A program made the translations under genes and the position numbers. A stretch of 64,000 nt of DNA from Oligoflexia bacterium (GTDB taxonomy: Bacteria > Bdellovibrionota > Bdellovibrionia > Bdellovibrionales > Bdellovibrionaceae): positions 62,001 to 126,000 of the forward strand of contig BOLD01000003.1 in the NCBI GenBank assembly GCA_016861345.1. Reading direction: 5' to 3'. The notes beneath the pieces were generated by a model. It saw only the letters and a program-made list of their open reading frames with translations. It was not told the DNA's origin and ran no database searches. This document shows positions 50,904 through 59,647 of the stretch, piece after piece. The stretch's first letter is position 1. The number at the start of each line of letters is the position of its first letter.

Positions 50904-52112
50904 ATGAGAAGCATGCATCTCAGAATGTTGTTGATAGTAGTCTTATTCGTCTTTGGTTGCCAAACTGTTCAAAAAAAATATACAGGATTTGATTCAAAAA
51001 GCCTGATCATTGCTGAAGAAACGGATTTTAAAGATAAGCATCAACTTCAATCGAGCCAAGTTCGTGAGGATGTCGATTTACTTCGATATGCTTTGATAAA
51101 GGCTTATGGTGGGCGAAAATACATTGCTTCACCGATTATGACACAGGCTTTAAAGTCATTAGAAGAAATAAATTTGGAGAATATTCATACATCGGTTCAA
51201 TTAAGGGATGTGGTTGATGAAATTTTGTTAACTATACCAGACGGTCATTTGCATATTCGATCTCAAGAATCTGGGCAATCCCCATCTAGATTGGCGACAA
51301 AAAGAAAACCTCAGGTTGGAAAGAATCTTCATCAAAAAGAAAATCCCCCTTGGGCGCTCAACTTTATTCGATCTCAGAAGCATCAGGTTCCAGTAATTTC
51401 AATTACAAGCCTGCCGCAACCAGATGATCCAAGTTGGCAAGGTTTTAAGGAGGCCATTGATCAGATCATGAGTTCTCGACATCTTGTTATTGATCTTCGT
51501 GGCAATGGAGGAGGTTCAGATGTTACGGGTCGATGGTTGGCAACAAAGCTCGCAGGTCACCCAATACCAATGCCATATGCTTATGTGGCGAAAAGCAGAA
51601 CCCCCGAGACTGGTGCGATTGCGCTAAATGCAGAGAGATTCAGACTGGTTCAGTACAAAAGATTAAATAAAGAATTGCCTGATTATCGCAAGAAACGTTT
51701 GGCTGAGAAATTTTCTGAGTATGAAAAACTTTTGAAGGCTCAAGATCCGGAAGAAGAGATGATTGATAAATTTAATAACCTGAATGAAGAGGTCAAATCG
51801 CCTGGCTATAAGGGGAACATTTATATTTTAATTGATGCAGGCTGCGGTTCATCCTGTGAGAGCATTGTCGAGTTTTTTGAGACAGTTCCCAATGCGACAA
51901 CTGTCGGAGAAAACACTGCGGGGATGGTTCATTTTGGGAACATGGGATATATTGTTCTGCCTCATTCGCAGTTAGTTGTGCAGATGGCGACAGATTTTTG
52001 GAAATACAAAGACGATCGTTACGTTGAAAATGTAGGATATGCACCGAAAATTAAGGTGCCTCAAGGCCAAGATGCTCTTCAGGCTGTCGTAAAAATTCTG
52101 CGGAAAAAGTAA
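50904..52112 (+). CDS. S41-family (tail-specific) protease, lipoprotein
   Basis: A 402-residue protein with a signal ending in a lipobox (FVFGC, Cys19), so it is envelope-anchored. The S41 core is VIDLRGNGGGSDVTGRWLA, DAGCGSSCESIVEFF (nucleophile Ser within GSSCES) and VGENTAGMVHFGN. There is no clear PDZ domain; the N-terminal helical part and IPDGHLHI match C-terminal-processing-protease relatives of the TRI/IRBP-like group. It probably trims periplasmic proteins. Single gene. Confidence 0.82.
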   Translation: MRSMHLRMLLIVVLFVFGCQTVQKKYTGFDSKSLIIAEETDFKDKHQLQSSQVREDVDLLRYALIKAYGGRKYIASPIMTQALKSLEEINLENIHTSVQLRDVVDEILLTIPDGHLHIRSQESGQSPSRLATKRKPQVGKNLHQKENPPWALNFIRSQKHQVPVISITSLPQPDDPSWQGFKEAIDQIMSSRHLVIDLRGNGGGSDVTGRWLATKLAGHPIPMPYAYVAKSRTPETGAIALNAERFRLVQYKRLNKELPDYRKKRLAEKFSEYEKLLKAQDPEEEMIDKFNNLNEEVKSPGYKGNIYILIDAGCGSSCESIVEFFETVPNATTVGENTAGMVHFGNMGYIVLPHSQLVVQMATDFWKYKDDRYVENVGYAPKIKVPQGQDALQAVVKILRKK

Positions 52113-52197
52113 TCCATTGCGATTTACTGAGAACTTTAATTTAGATACTTGTTTTTCTACTCCTTAGGAGTAAAGTATTTTAAAAAAGGATTGAGGC

Positions 52198-52761
52198 ATG
52201 TCACATAAAAGGAGCAAATCTATGTTTTGGGGAGTCGCCTTTATCGTTCTTGGTCTGATTATGATCTTAAATTATGTTTTTGGATTTCACTTACCAATCA
52301 TTAAGATTTTATTTGGGGTCTTACTAGTTTACTGGGGAATTTCTATTATTTTTGATTCTGGACACTGGGGATTTTCTGTGCATGGGAAAAAGCGACAGAC
52401 TGAGACCGAAGCTGTTTTTGCTCACTCCACATTTAAGTTCAATATTGAAAACTCGGAGTTTCCTCAGAAGTATGACGTTGTTTTTGGAGAGGGAAATTTA
52501 GATTTGACTGATATAGATTTAAAACCAAATTCAAGATTGGAATTCAATACTGTCTTTGGCGAAACTCAAGTGTTTGTGAAGGCTAAAACTCCCTTAAGAG
52601 TTTTAACCAAAACTGTATTTGGCAAAGCCTCTTTGCCAGAGCAAAACATTAACGCTTTTGGTGAGTTCACCTATGCCTCTCCTGGTCTTAAAAAAGAAGA
52701 CCCGGCAATTGAAATTATTGCGAATACTGTTTTCGGCAGTTTTAGTATAAAAGAAAAGTAA
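52198..52761 (+). CDS. LiaF-like membrane protein
   Basis: A 187-residue protein with a basic start and two close membrane helices (FWGVAFIVLGLIMILNYVFG and IIKILFGVLLVYWGISIIF, split). It is followed by a C-terminal beta-helix-like domain with the repeated TVFGE/TVFGK/TVFGS turns typical of the LiaF/DUF2154 family. In Firmicutes LiaF inhibits a cell-envelope stress kinase. In Gram-negatives the role is undefined. Encoded alone with a spaced ribosome site. Confidence 0.75.
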   Translation: MSHKRSKSMFWGVAFIVLGLIMILNYVFGFHLPIIKILFGVLLVYWGISIIFDSGHWGFSVHGKKRQTETEAVFAHSTFKFNIENSEFPQKYDVVFGEGNLDLTDIDLKPNSRLEFNTVFGETQVFVKAKTPLRVLTKTVFGKASLPEQNINAFGEFTYASPGLKKEDPAIEIIANTVFGSFSIKEK

Positions 52762-52775
52762 TCACGAGCTCTGCC

Positions 52776-53330
52776 TTACTTCCCCGGTAGAGCAGTTGGA
52801 AACAAATAAGTGGTGGTCATTTCCTTAGGGCCTTTGACTTCGTAGATTTCCATAATGGAGCCGTTCATGGTGAGACGACGCTGTTGCATGTATTCTTTCA
52901 CCTTTGGGTAGACCTTCATGGGCCCGATTCCGGGTGAGCCTTCAAAGGTGGCCACCACATATTGTCGTTCAGAGATTTGAGCGATCTCATATCCTTCGGG
53001 GAGATTTTTTTCAATGCCATCGGGGAGCTTTTCCATCAGACAGCCACCTCGACTTCTTAATCGCCCCTCTTCGACGGTTTCGGGGTCGTCAAAATACTCG
53101 CCAAAAGTGAAGCGACAATCATAGTTGTTATTTTTAGCCCATTGTTCCGCGTCTAGAATGATAGGAACAATTTTGTGATAGGCTCCGTTGTGAATTTTTG
53201 AGATCAAATAGAAGCCAGGTTTTGACTTTTCCTCAATATGAACAGGTTTAAGAGCACCCAAATGAATCATCATGTAAGTCATGAAACCAATGAGCATTCC
53301 AAAAAAAGTTGCAATAATCCACTTAACCAT
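52776..53330 (-). CDS. Membrane-anchored GyrI-like/TEX264-like protein
   Basis: A 184-residue protein with one N-terminal helix (WIIATFFGMLIGFMTYMMI) and a soluble domain beginning KPGFYLISKIHNGAY. The duplicated beta-alpha-beta pattern and the FTFGEYFDDPETVEE...LRSRGGCL segment fit the GyrI-like small-molecule-binding fold. Such proteins bind hydrophobic or cationic ligands. It overlaps the thioredoxin-like gene by eight bases. Confidence 0.65.
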   Translation of the reverse strand: MVKWIIATFFGMLIGFMTYMMIHLGALKPVHIEEKSKPGFYLISKIHNGAYHKIVPIILDAEQWAKNNNYDCRFTFGEYFDDPETVEEGRLRSRGGCLMEKLPDGIEKNLPEGYEIAQISERQYVVATFEGSPGIGPMKVYPKVKEYMQQRRLTMNGSIMEIYEVKGPKEMTTTYLFPTALPGK

Positions 53331-53880
53331 TTTTCACCCACTTAATTGAGCAGCCCATCGAGGGATTTTGATTGGTTGATAACTTTTCATTTCTCATTAA
53401 GCTCTGCACGGCCTCATAGAGTTCACGTTTGGTCACTTTGGTTGGATCTTTCCAAGAGTCATCCAGTCGTCCCCGGTAGGCAAGTTTGAGATCAGAGTCA
53501 TAGACAAAAAAATCAGGAGTGCAAACCGCTCCAAAATCATGAGCTACTTTCTGGGAGAGATCATGTAAGTAAGGAAAGGGATAGACTTTCTCCAAGGCTC
53601 TGGCTTTTAAATTTTCAAAAGAATCTTCAGGATAATTTGTAGGATCATTTGAGCAAATTGCGACAACAGAAACTCCTTGAGACTTTAGATCTTGGCCTAA
53701 TTGAATCAATCGATCTTCAATGGCTTTGACGTAAGGGCAGTGGTTGCAGATGAACATCACCACCAAAGGTTTGTTTTTTTGAAAATCTTTTTTTGAGTAA
53801 GTTCTTCCATCCACCGCAGGTAAGGTGAAGTCCGGGCAGGGGTTGCCAAGATCGGGTGAGGGTGTGTAGGTTAGAGCCAT
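53323..53880 (-). CDS. Thioredoxin-family peroxiredoxin-like protein
   Basis: A 185-residue protein; ATG 53880 is chosen over an upstream start at 53904. The redoxin fold starts at GNPCPDFTLPAVDG and has the CxxC-like site FICNHCPYVKAIE (Cys-Asn-His-Cys), with TPDFFVYDSDLKLAYRG downstream. This type (thioredoxin family, often annotated as redoxin) occurs widely and acts in the cytoplasm as reductase or peroxidase. Confidence 0.85.
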   Translation of the reverse strand: MALTYTPSPDLGNPCPDFTLPAVDGRTYSKKDFQKNKPLVVMFICNHCPYVKAIEDRLIQLGQDLKSQGVSVVAICSNDPTNYPEDSFENLKARALEKVYPFPYLHDLSQKVAHDFGAVCTPDFFVYDSDLKLAYRGRLDDSWKDPTKVTKRELYEAVQSLMRNEKLSTNQNPSMGCSIKWVKNG

Positions 53881-53906
53881 GTTGTCCTTCTTTTCGAAGT
53901 TCAAAG

Positions 53907-54632
53907 TTATAATTCAAACCAATGTATCTCTTTTGACTTTGTTTTTAAAGTCCCCTCAGGTGAGATGTCGATATATTTTTCATCAAGATCTGGTTTTTGA
54001 TTCAGTGCTAAAAGTAAAGATTGTCTCTCTCTGTCAGAGAGTAAATCATTTGACGCAGAGACCGCCAGAGATAGCTCAAGGAGCAGTCGATCTAAAAATG
54101 AATTCCAGTCCTCTTCAGTCAAACAGGATTCGTTAACGAAAGATTTAAGGCAGTCTGCAATTTCAAGATGAGGGTTTTTCCAAACATTGATCCCAAGTCC
54201 GATGATAAGAGCCTGCTTTGAACCCTGAGTGATTGTCTCTGTTAAAAGGCCCCCCAGTTTTTTTGTTTGAAGATAAAGATCATTGGGAGCTTTCAGGCTC
54301 AGCGGGAGCCAGGGCCAAGTTTGAAGTAAGGCATTTCTCACTGCTAAACCAGTTCGACAAGTGGTCACAGGTTGAGGCGGAGAAGAAAGTTGAAAAACCC
54401 AAGTTGAAAGTAGGCTGGTTCCGGGTTGGGAATTTGTCCAAGAATTTTTTCCACGACCTCGGCCTGCAGTTTGATCGTCAGTCAGAATCAGACTGATGGG
54501 ATATTGACTGAGACTTGTGAGAGCTAATTCTTTTCCCAAGTCGTTTGTTGAGGGAATTGTTTCTTGATAAATGGCTTGAAGACGAGATCCCTTGGACCAT
54601 TCGTGAGAAATTTTTCCCACACTGAAGGTCAT
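53907..54632 (-). CDS. birA: Biotin-[acetyl-CoA carboxylase] ligase
   Basis: A 241-residue biotin protein ligase. The start at 54632 overlaps the nadC stop (ATGA). The key biotinyl-AMP motif TAGRGRGKNSW matches GRGRxGR-type loops, and LSLKAPNDLYL with KLGGLLTET supplies the catalytic Lys/Asn region (KWPNDI and GGIL-like). There is no N-terminal winged helix, so it is a class I enzyme without repressor function. It attaches biotin to carboxyl-carrier protein for fatty acid synthesis. Confidence 0.88.
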   Translation of the reverse strand: MTFSVGKISHEWSKGSRLQAIYQETIPSTNDLGKELALTSLSQYPISLILTDDQTAGRGRGKNSWTNSQPGTSLLSTWVFQLSSPPQPVTTCRTGLAVRNALLQTWPWLPLSLKAPNDLYLQTKKLGGLLTETITQGSKQALIIGLGINVWKNPHLEIADCLKSFVNESCLTEEDWNSFLDRLLLELSLAVSASNDLLSDRERQSLLLALNQKPDLDEKYIDISPEGTLKTKSKEIHWFEL

Positions 54633-55456
54633 GAGTTTTCCCAATCAAACATCAATGATACATCAGCTGAAGGGGCAGAGTGTGTCAGAGCGCCGACGCT
54701 GATAAAGTGAAGCCCCAATTGCGCGACGGATTTGACTCTGTCTAAAGTCATATTCCCACTGGCTTCAGTTTGAATGTGTTCTGGGATAAGCTTCATGGCC
54801 TCGGCAAGTTTCTCGTTGGACATGTTGTCCAGTAAAATGCGATCCACATTCAGGCGGACACACTCTTGGACTTCTTCCAATGTGCGGGCTTCGACCTCGA
54901 TGGCCTTATCGGTGTGTTCCCGAATTCTTTCCACTGCGGGGGTGATGCCCTTCATGACAGCGATGTGATTGTCTTTCACAAGAACCGCGTGGCTTAAGTT
55001 TAAGCGGTGGTTCATTCCCCCGCCATGAACGACAGCCTTTTTTTCAAGCTCTCGGTATCCAGGCGTTGTCTTTCGAGTGTCCAAAATTCGGCATCTTGTC
55101 TCGCTGACCTGAGTGACGAAGTGATTGGTCAGGGTGGCGATTCCCGACAGATGCATGAGAAAGTTCAGAGCCACTCGCTCAGCTTTTAGAATTTGAATCA
55201 GATCACCTTGCAGCGTGCAGATGATTTGCTTGTTGAGAATCTTGTCGCCCTCTTCAAAATGCCATTTTATTTTTAAATTGGGCTCCAGCATGTGCATGGT
55301 CTGCTCAAAAGCTCCAGCTCCAGAGAGAACAAGATCTTGTTTGGCTATGAGCTTTGCTCGGCCAGGACGGGGGGGGAGTGCGAGGCACTCGGTCGTCAGA
55401 TCGCCCGAAGGCATATCTTCTTTTACAGCGGCTTTAATAAGATCAATTAAATTCAT
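54629..55456 (-). CDS. nadC: Nicotinate-nucleotide pyrophosphorylase (quinolinate phosphoribosyltransferase)
   Basis: A 275-residue enzyme with ALNFLMHLSGIATLT, the substrate-binding RILDTRKTTPGYRELEKKAVVHGGGMNHR stretch (given in part) and IEVEARTLEEV, LLDNM and EASGNMTLD. These are all conserved NadC motifs. It converts quinolinate and PRPP to nicotinate mononucleotide in NAD synthesis. It is between birA and a response regulator, each joined by four-base overlaps. A run of eight C on the coding strand (55369-55376) is a slippage-prone site. Confidence 0.93.
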   Translation of the reverse strand: MNLIDLIKAAVKEDMPSGDLTTECLALPPRPGRAKLIAKQDLVLSGAGAFEQTMHMLEPNLKIKWHFEEGDKILNKQIICTLQGDLIQILKAERVALNFLMHLSGIATLTNHFVTQVSETRCRILDTRKTTPGYRELEKKAVVHGGGMNHRLNLSHAVLVKDNHIAVMKGITPAVERIREHTDKAIEVEARTLEEVQECVRLNVDRILLDNMSNEKLAEAMKLIPEHIQTEASGNMTLDRVKSVAQLGLHFISVGALTHSAPSADVSLMFDWENS

Positions 55457-56454
55457 GATAATCGTTCAGCATCTTTGAGAAGTTTTTCAATCTCTTCTCT
55501 CACAACTCTTTCAGCAATGTCAGGGATTATTTTCCATGCGATGTCCTGCAGAACTTCGCGGACCTGCTCTTTTAGAATTTGCTCAGCTCGCTCCATATCA
55601 ATGGAGGCTGGACTGAAACTTTGAGTTGATGGCTGATGACGATGCGACGCGGTGCCGGCAGTCTGGCTAAATGATCCTGTTGTTTGGCGAACAGGCCCTT
55701 GTGAGTCCAAGTCAGAAAGATGAATCTCTCCAGCCCCGCTGCTGAGTTCAATAGAAGCGTCTTCAAAGTTCACAAGGGACTGATCAAGAGAAAGATCCTC
55801 TTTTGGGATATTAATTCGGAATCGATCAAGGCTGTTTGAGGACCAAGGCTCAGACTCTTCAGTTGTCTGCCCAGGGGTGGCCTGGCTCATTGGCCCCTGA
55901 CTGACTCGCGGAAGGGGGACTTGCTGAAAATCCTCTGGCTCTTCAAGGTCATAACTTGTTGAATCTGTCGAGGGCTCATAAACGGGCAGATCCGTACTTT
56001 TGGTTTGAGCAGAGGGCTGAGCTTTTGGTTCTTCAAACTCTGGCATTTGGGGGAAAGAGAGATAGTTTGATAAAACATTACCCTTGGTTGTGGGAACCAG
56101 CTCTTTCACAATGGATCTCAGAGTGTCAGCATCAAAGGGCTTTTCCAGTCGGCGATCAGCCTTGCACTGAGTGGCTTTGGCCTCGTCAATATCCATAAAA
56201 CCGCTCCACATCAGAACAACGGGAGTGTTTTTGAGCTCTGTGGTGGCCTTAATCTCTCCACAGACTTCGTAGCCTGATTTTTTGGCAAGTAGCACATCAG
56301 CAAAAATGATGTCAGGTTGAAAGCTTTTAGCGACTGGGATCACATCAACGCCAACGGGAACGGCTTTGACCTCGACTCCGAAGTCTTGAAGAGCCAGTTG
56401 CATGACTTTTTTTATCGTAGAACTTTCATCTGCCAATAAGACGCGTAAGGCCAT
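55453..56454 (-). CDS. Response regulator with a C-terminal amphipathic domain
   Basis: A 333-residue protein. An N-terminal receiver (residues 4-120) has the acidic pair in LLADES, the phospho-acceptor in IIFADVLLAKKSG and LEKPFD with the conserved Lys. A long low-complexity Ser/Pro/Gln linker follows. The last 50 residues form a helical domain (EQILKEQVREVLQDIAW...EEIEKLLKDAE) seen in several deltaproteobacterial-type regulators linked to motility or polarity. No DNA-binding domain is present. The stop overlaps nadC by four bases. Confidence 0.8.
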   Translation of the reverse strand: MALRVLLADESSTIKKVMQLALQDFGVEVKAVPVGVDVIPVAKSFQPDIIFADVLLAKKSGYEVCGEIKATTELKNTPVVLMWSGFMDIDEAKATQCKADRRLEKPFDADTLRSIVKELVPTTKGNVLSNYLSFPQMPEFEEPKAQPSAQTKSTDLPVYEPSTDSTSYDLEEPEDFQQVPLPRVSQGPMSQATPGQTTEESEPWSSNSLDRFRINIPKEDLSLDQSLVNFEDASIELSSGAGEIHLSDLDSQGPVRQTTGSFSQTAGTASHRHQPSTQSFSPASIDMERAEQILKEQVREVLQDIAWKIIPDIAERVVREEIEKLLKDAERLS

Positions 56455-56507
56455 GCAATGAGTAAACCTTTTTGTCTGGGGCGAGTCAAGGGTAAGCTTA
56501 AAAAAGA

Positions 56508-57587
56508 ATGAATCGGATTGATCGGTATATTTCAGGATTGTTTTGGCTTTACTTTATTGGAGGCCTTCTTGTTTTTGTGACCATCTTTGTTTCGGTGGAT
56601 GCCCTTGGAATGATGATGAGTTACGAGGGGGTTTCTGCGACCTCTTTGGGAAAATTCTATGCCTATAGCATTCCTGAAATTATTTATCGCATGGTGCCAG
56701 TGGCATGTTTGTTATCTTTGGTTTTTACTTTATCCACATTGAATCGGTCCAATGAGCTAGTCGCCCTTTTCAGTGTGGGGATGAGCCTTGTCCGAATTTG
56801 TGTTCCCATTTTGATTTGGGTGCTGATGTTGACTGGTGTGGTTTTCTTTATGGGGGATCAGGTTCTTCCGAACTTTGCCCGACATAAGAATTTTGTTTTC
56901 TATCATGAAATTAAAAAGAATCCCTCTTTGTATTCAATGGTGAAGACCAATAAGATTTGGTACCGATCAAAGGACACTATTTTTTATTTGAAAACTTTAA
57001 ATGAAAAAACAAAAAAGGCTCAGGGTCTGACTTTGTATTATTTCAATGACAAATGGGACCTGATTCAAATGATGACAGCCAAAGAAGTCGATATGTCAGG
57101 TGCCAATTGGAATTTGAAGGATGGTTCAGTCACGATTTTTACAGAGGACTCAAGCTTTCCTCTGACCAGTCAGTTTAAGCAAAAGACAATTGTCATGAGT
57201 GAGGACGCCAAAGACATTTCAGCCTCGGCCAACACAGCAGAGGTTTTGAGCCTAAATGACCTTTCTGAGTTTATTAAACGTAATAAGGAAGCGGGTCTTG
57301 ATACGGTCAGGTATGAGGTGGATTATCACTCGAAATATGGATATCCATTTGCCGCTTTGGTGATGTCACTTTTGGGAATTCCTTTTAGTGTGAGCCGTGC
57401 CAGGTCAGGTGGGACGATGATGAATTTTGGTATTTGTCTCGGTTTGGTTGCTATTTACTGGGGGATATATAATTCAGCTCTGAGCCTTGGAAACTATGGA
57501 TATATTCCCCCTATTATGGCAGCTTGGCTGCCAAATTTTCTCACAGCAGTCGGTGCTTACATTCTGATTAAGCGAACAAAAGTTTAG
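56508..57587 (+). CDS. lptG: LptG/LptF-family lipopolysaccharide export permease
   Basis: A 359-residue protein with three N-terminal and three C-terminal membrane helices flanking a periplasmic beta-jellyroll (KTNKIWYRSKDTIFYLK through the middle). It matches the LptF/LptG family, which with LptB extracts LPS from the inner membrane. The N-terminal RYISGLFWLYFIGG and C-terminal SLLGIPFSVSRARSG motifs are characteristic. LptG is slightly favoured over LptF, but they cannot be separated with certainty. Divergent from the regulator operon, 53 bases apart. Confidence 0.85.
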   Translation: MNRIDRYISGLFWLYFIGGLLVFVTIFVSVDALGMMMSYEGVSATSLGKFYAYSIPEIIYRMVPVACLLSLVFTLSTLNRSNELVALFSVGMSLVRICVPILIWVLMLTGVVFFMGDQVLPNFARHKNFVFYHEIKKNPSLYSMVKTNKIWYRSKDTIFYLKTLNEKTKKAQGLTLYYFNDKWDLIQMMTAKEVDMSGANWNLKDGSVTIFTEDSSFPLTSQFKQKTIVMSEDAKDISASANTAEVLSLNDLSEFIKRNKEAGLDTVRYEVDYHSKYGYPFAALVMSLLGIPFSVSRARSGGTMMNFGICLGLVAIYWGIYNSALSLGNYGYIPPIMAAWLPNFLTAVGAYILIKRTKV

Positions 57588-58903
57588 TTCGCGCTTTCGG
57601 AAATGGTCTCAATAATTTTTTTAAACTCGCCCCGAATGTAGTAATCTTTTTTTAGTTTAATCCAGTCCTGAATTGATCCTGATCCCTTTTTTGTGACGAT
57701 GTAGTCGGCAAGGTCTTGGGCCACGATAAAGACCGCACTTAAGGGTGAAATTCTCATGTGATTGAGCCCATGAGGAAAACCACTGCTATCAGGCTTTTCG
57801 TGATGTTGGGCTACGATGGTGTCCACATCAGGTGGTGATTGAGGCCATTTTTGAAGAATTTCTGCCGCCTTTAAGGGGTGGTGAAGAAAAGCCTTTCCCT
57901 CAGGACTTTTCTGAAACTTTTTATCTCCCACTTTTTCCAGAAGTTCTCGAAGTTGTGAAATTTGATGTAAATCAAGACTGATGTCGTGAAGAAGAGCTGC
58001 GAAAGCCAATTTATCTGCAGTTTTGTCAGAAACCCAATTGAGTCTTTTGGCAATAGTTGTCGAGATCAAGGCAATCATGGTGCATCGGTCAGCGAATTCG
58101 CTGTTTTCATCAAAGTTCCATTTCTTCAGTAGAGTAGAAATTTGGGGGGAAGACTCGGCTAATTTGAGAACTTTATTGATATTTTTATTGGTGAGATCTT
58201 GAACTTCTTTTGAAAAACCAAGCTCTTCTTTCGCGTTCATGAGAAAATCAACTGTGGCCGAAGTCATTTGAAGGGCTTGGGTGTTGTCGACATCAGTGAG
58301 GTTGAGAATATCATGGAGTTGGGCCATCATTTGGAGCGAGGCTTTTGGTTCAATATAAAAGTGCTTAATATTTTTATTCGCATATTTATTAAAATCATCT
58401 TTGACCAAGGTATTTCCCTGGTGGGCGATTTTCACAAAATTGTCTGTACCTAATCGAACAAAGATATCTCCAGGAAGGATGACTGATTTTTTTAAGAGAT
58501 TGAGAGAAACGGGAACGTATTTGGGGCGACGAACGGCTTTTGCATCTCCAGAGAGGATTTCATGAAGGACTTTGAAAAAAGACTCTCTTAAAATTGGTTT
58601 CGAGACATGGGTAAAGTTTGTGGCCTCTTTAAAATCAGGGTATCTGTTCGGGGGTTCGGTTGTGTGTAGGATAAAGGGGACCTGGCTTGATTCTCGGATT
58701 TTCTTGTAGAGAAAACCACCGTTGCCATTCGGCATATTGTAGTCACTGATGATGAGGTCAATCTGAGGGTGATTTTTAAAGATGTCCAAGGCCTCTTGAC
58801 CAGACTCTGCCTGAAAAATATTGGCCTCGATCTGGTTTAGGATATAAACAGCGAGAATCTCACGGATATCTTCAACATCATCGACGATCAAAATTTGCTT
58901 CAT
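57584..58903 (-). CDS. Response regulator with HD-GYP-like output domain
   Basis: A 439-residue protein starting at 58903 (the frame opens upstream but homology begins at MKQILIVDDVEDIRE). The receiver has Asp in LIISDYNMPNG and SKP. The C-terminal domain has HDISL and HHEKPDSSGFPHGL, a variant of the HHExxDGxGYP signature with Gly to Ser and Tyr to Phe changes. It probably hydrolyses or senses cyclic-di-GMP. The changed signature may lower activity. A domain of about 100 residues between the two is unassigned. Convergent with lptG (4-base overlap). Confidence 0.85.
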   Translation of the reverse strand: MKQILIVDDVEDIREILAVYILNQIEANIFQAESGQEALDIFKNHPQIDLIISDYNMPNGNGGFLYKKIRESSQVPFILHTTEPPNRYPDFKEATNFTHVSKPILRESFFKVLHEILSGDAKAVRRPKYVPVSLNLLKKSVILPGDIFVRLGTDNFVKIAHQGNTLVKDDFNKYANKNIKHFYIEPKASLQMMAQLHDILNLTDVDNTQALQMTSATVDFLMNAKEELGFSKEVQDLTNKNINKVLKLAESSPQISTLLKKWNFDENSEFADRCTMIALISTTIAKRLNWVSDKTADKLAFAALLHDISLDLHQISQLRELLEKVGDKKFQKSPEGKAFLHHPLKAAEILQKWPQSPPDVDTIVAQHHEKPDSSGFPHGLNHMRISPLSAVFIVAQDLADYIVTKKGSGSIQDWIKLKKDYYIRGEFKKIIETISESAN

Positions 58904-59044
58904 GGGCCACCTTTTAGTATCATATGCACTGGATACTTCTCTTGAGAAGAGAAGATTGCATGAAGCTGATATGATCTTATTGTTGCTGTGTGTAATAGGG
59001 GGCAAATAGGGTCAAATTCAGCTATGTAGTTACCAGAGGTTAGA

Positions 59045-59647
59045 ATGGCGATACTTGAAGTGCTGAAATTTCCCGATGCCAGGTTAAGAGAGGTCTCTGA
59101 ACCCGTCACTGAATTCGATCAAGAGCTGAAACGCTTGGCTCAAGACATGTTTGAAACCATGTATGAAGAAAACGGGATTGGCTTGGCCGCACCACAAGTG
59201 GGTGTGCTCAAAAGAATGCTGGTGATTGATTGTCGTCCTCGAGATACCAAGGGCCGTTACACGATCGAAGATCTCACTGAGCTTGAACAAAAAGTGGAAC
59301 AGCCTCTTGTGATCATTAATCCTGTGATTGTGGATTCAAAAGGGAAAACAACTTTTGACGAGGGCTGCCTCAGTGTTCCATCTTTCTTTGAAACTGTTGA
59401 AAGAGAAGAGTTCATTGAACTTCACTACCAGAATTTAGATGGTGAGAAGAAAGTCATTCAAACCGATGGGCTACTCGCCATCGTGATTCAGCATGAAATG
59501 GATCATTTAGAGGGAACGCTCTTTATCGACCATCTCAGCCTTGTGAAATCAAACAAGATTAAAAATCATATTAAAAAATTCGGATATCCTCCGAAGAAGA
59601 AAAAGGGCGAAGAGAGTGACCCTACAGATGAAGAAGTGGAAATGTGA
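59045..59647 (+). CDS. def: Peptide deformylase
   Basis: A 200-residue enzyme with all three deformylase motifs: GIGLAAPQVG, EGCLSVP (metal-binding Cys) and QHEMDHLEG (metal-binding His residues). It removes the formyl group from nascent proteins. Slightly longer than E. coli Def because of a basic Lys/Glu-rich C-terminal extension. The next gene, fmt, which adds the formyl group, starts four bases before its end, so the formylation cycle is co-encoded. Confidence 0.95.
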   Translation: MAILEVLKFPDARLREVSEPVTEFDQELKRLAQDMFETMYEENGIGLAAPQVGVLKRMLVIDCRPRDTKGRYTIEDLTELEQKVEQPLVIINPVIVDSKGKTTFDEGCLSVPSFFETVEREEFIELHYQNLDGEKKVIQTDGLLAIVIQHEMDHLEGTLFIDHLSLVKSNKIKNHIKKFGYPPKKKKGEESDPTDEEVEM

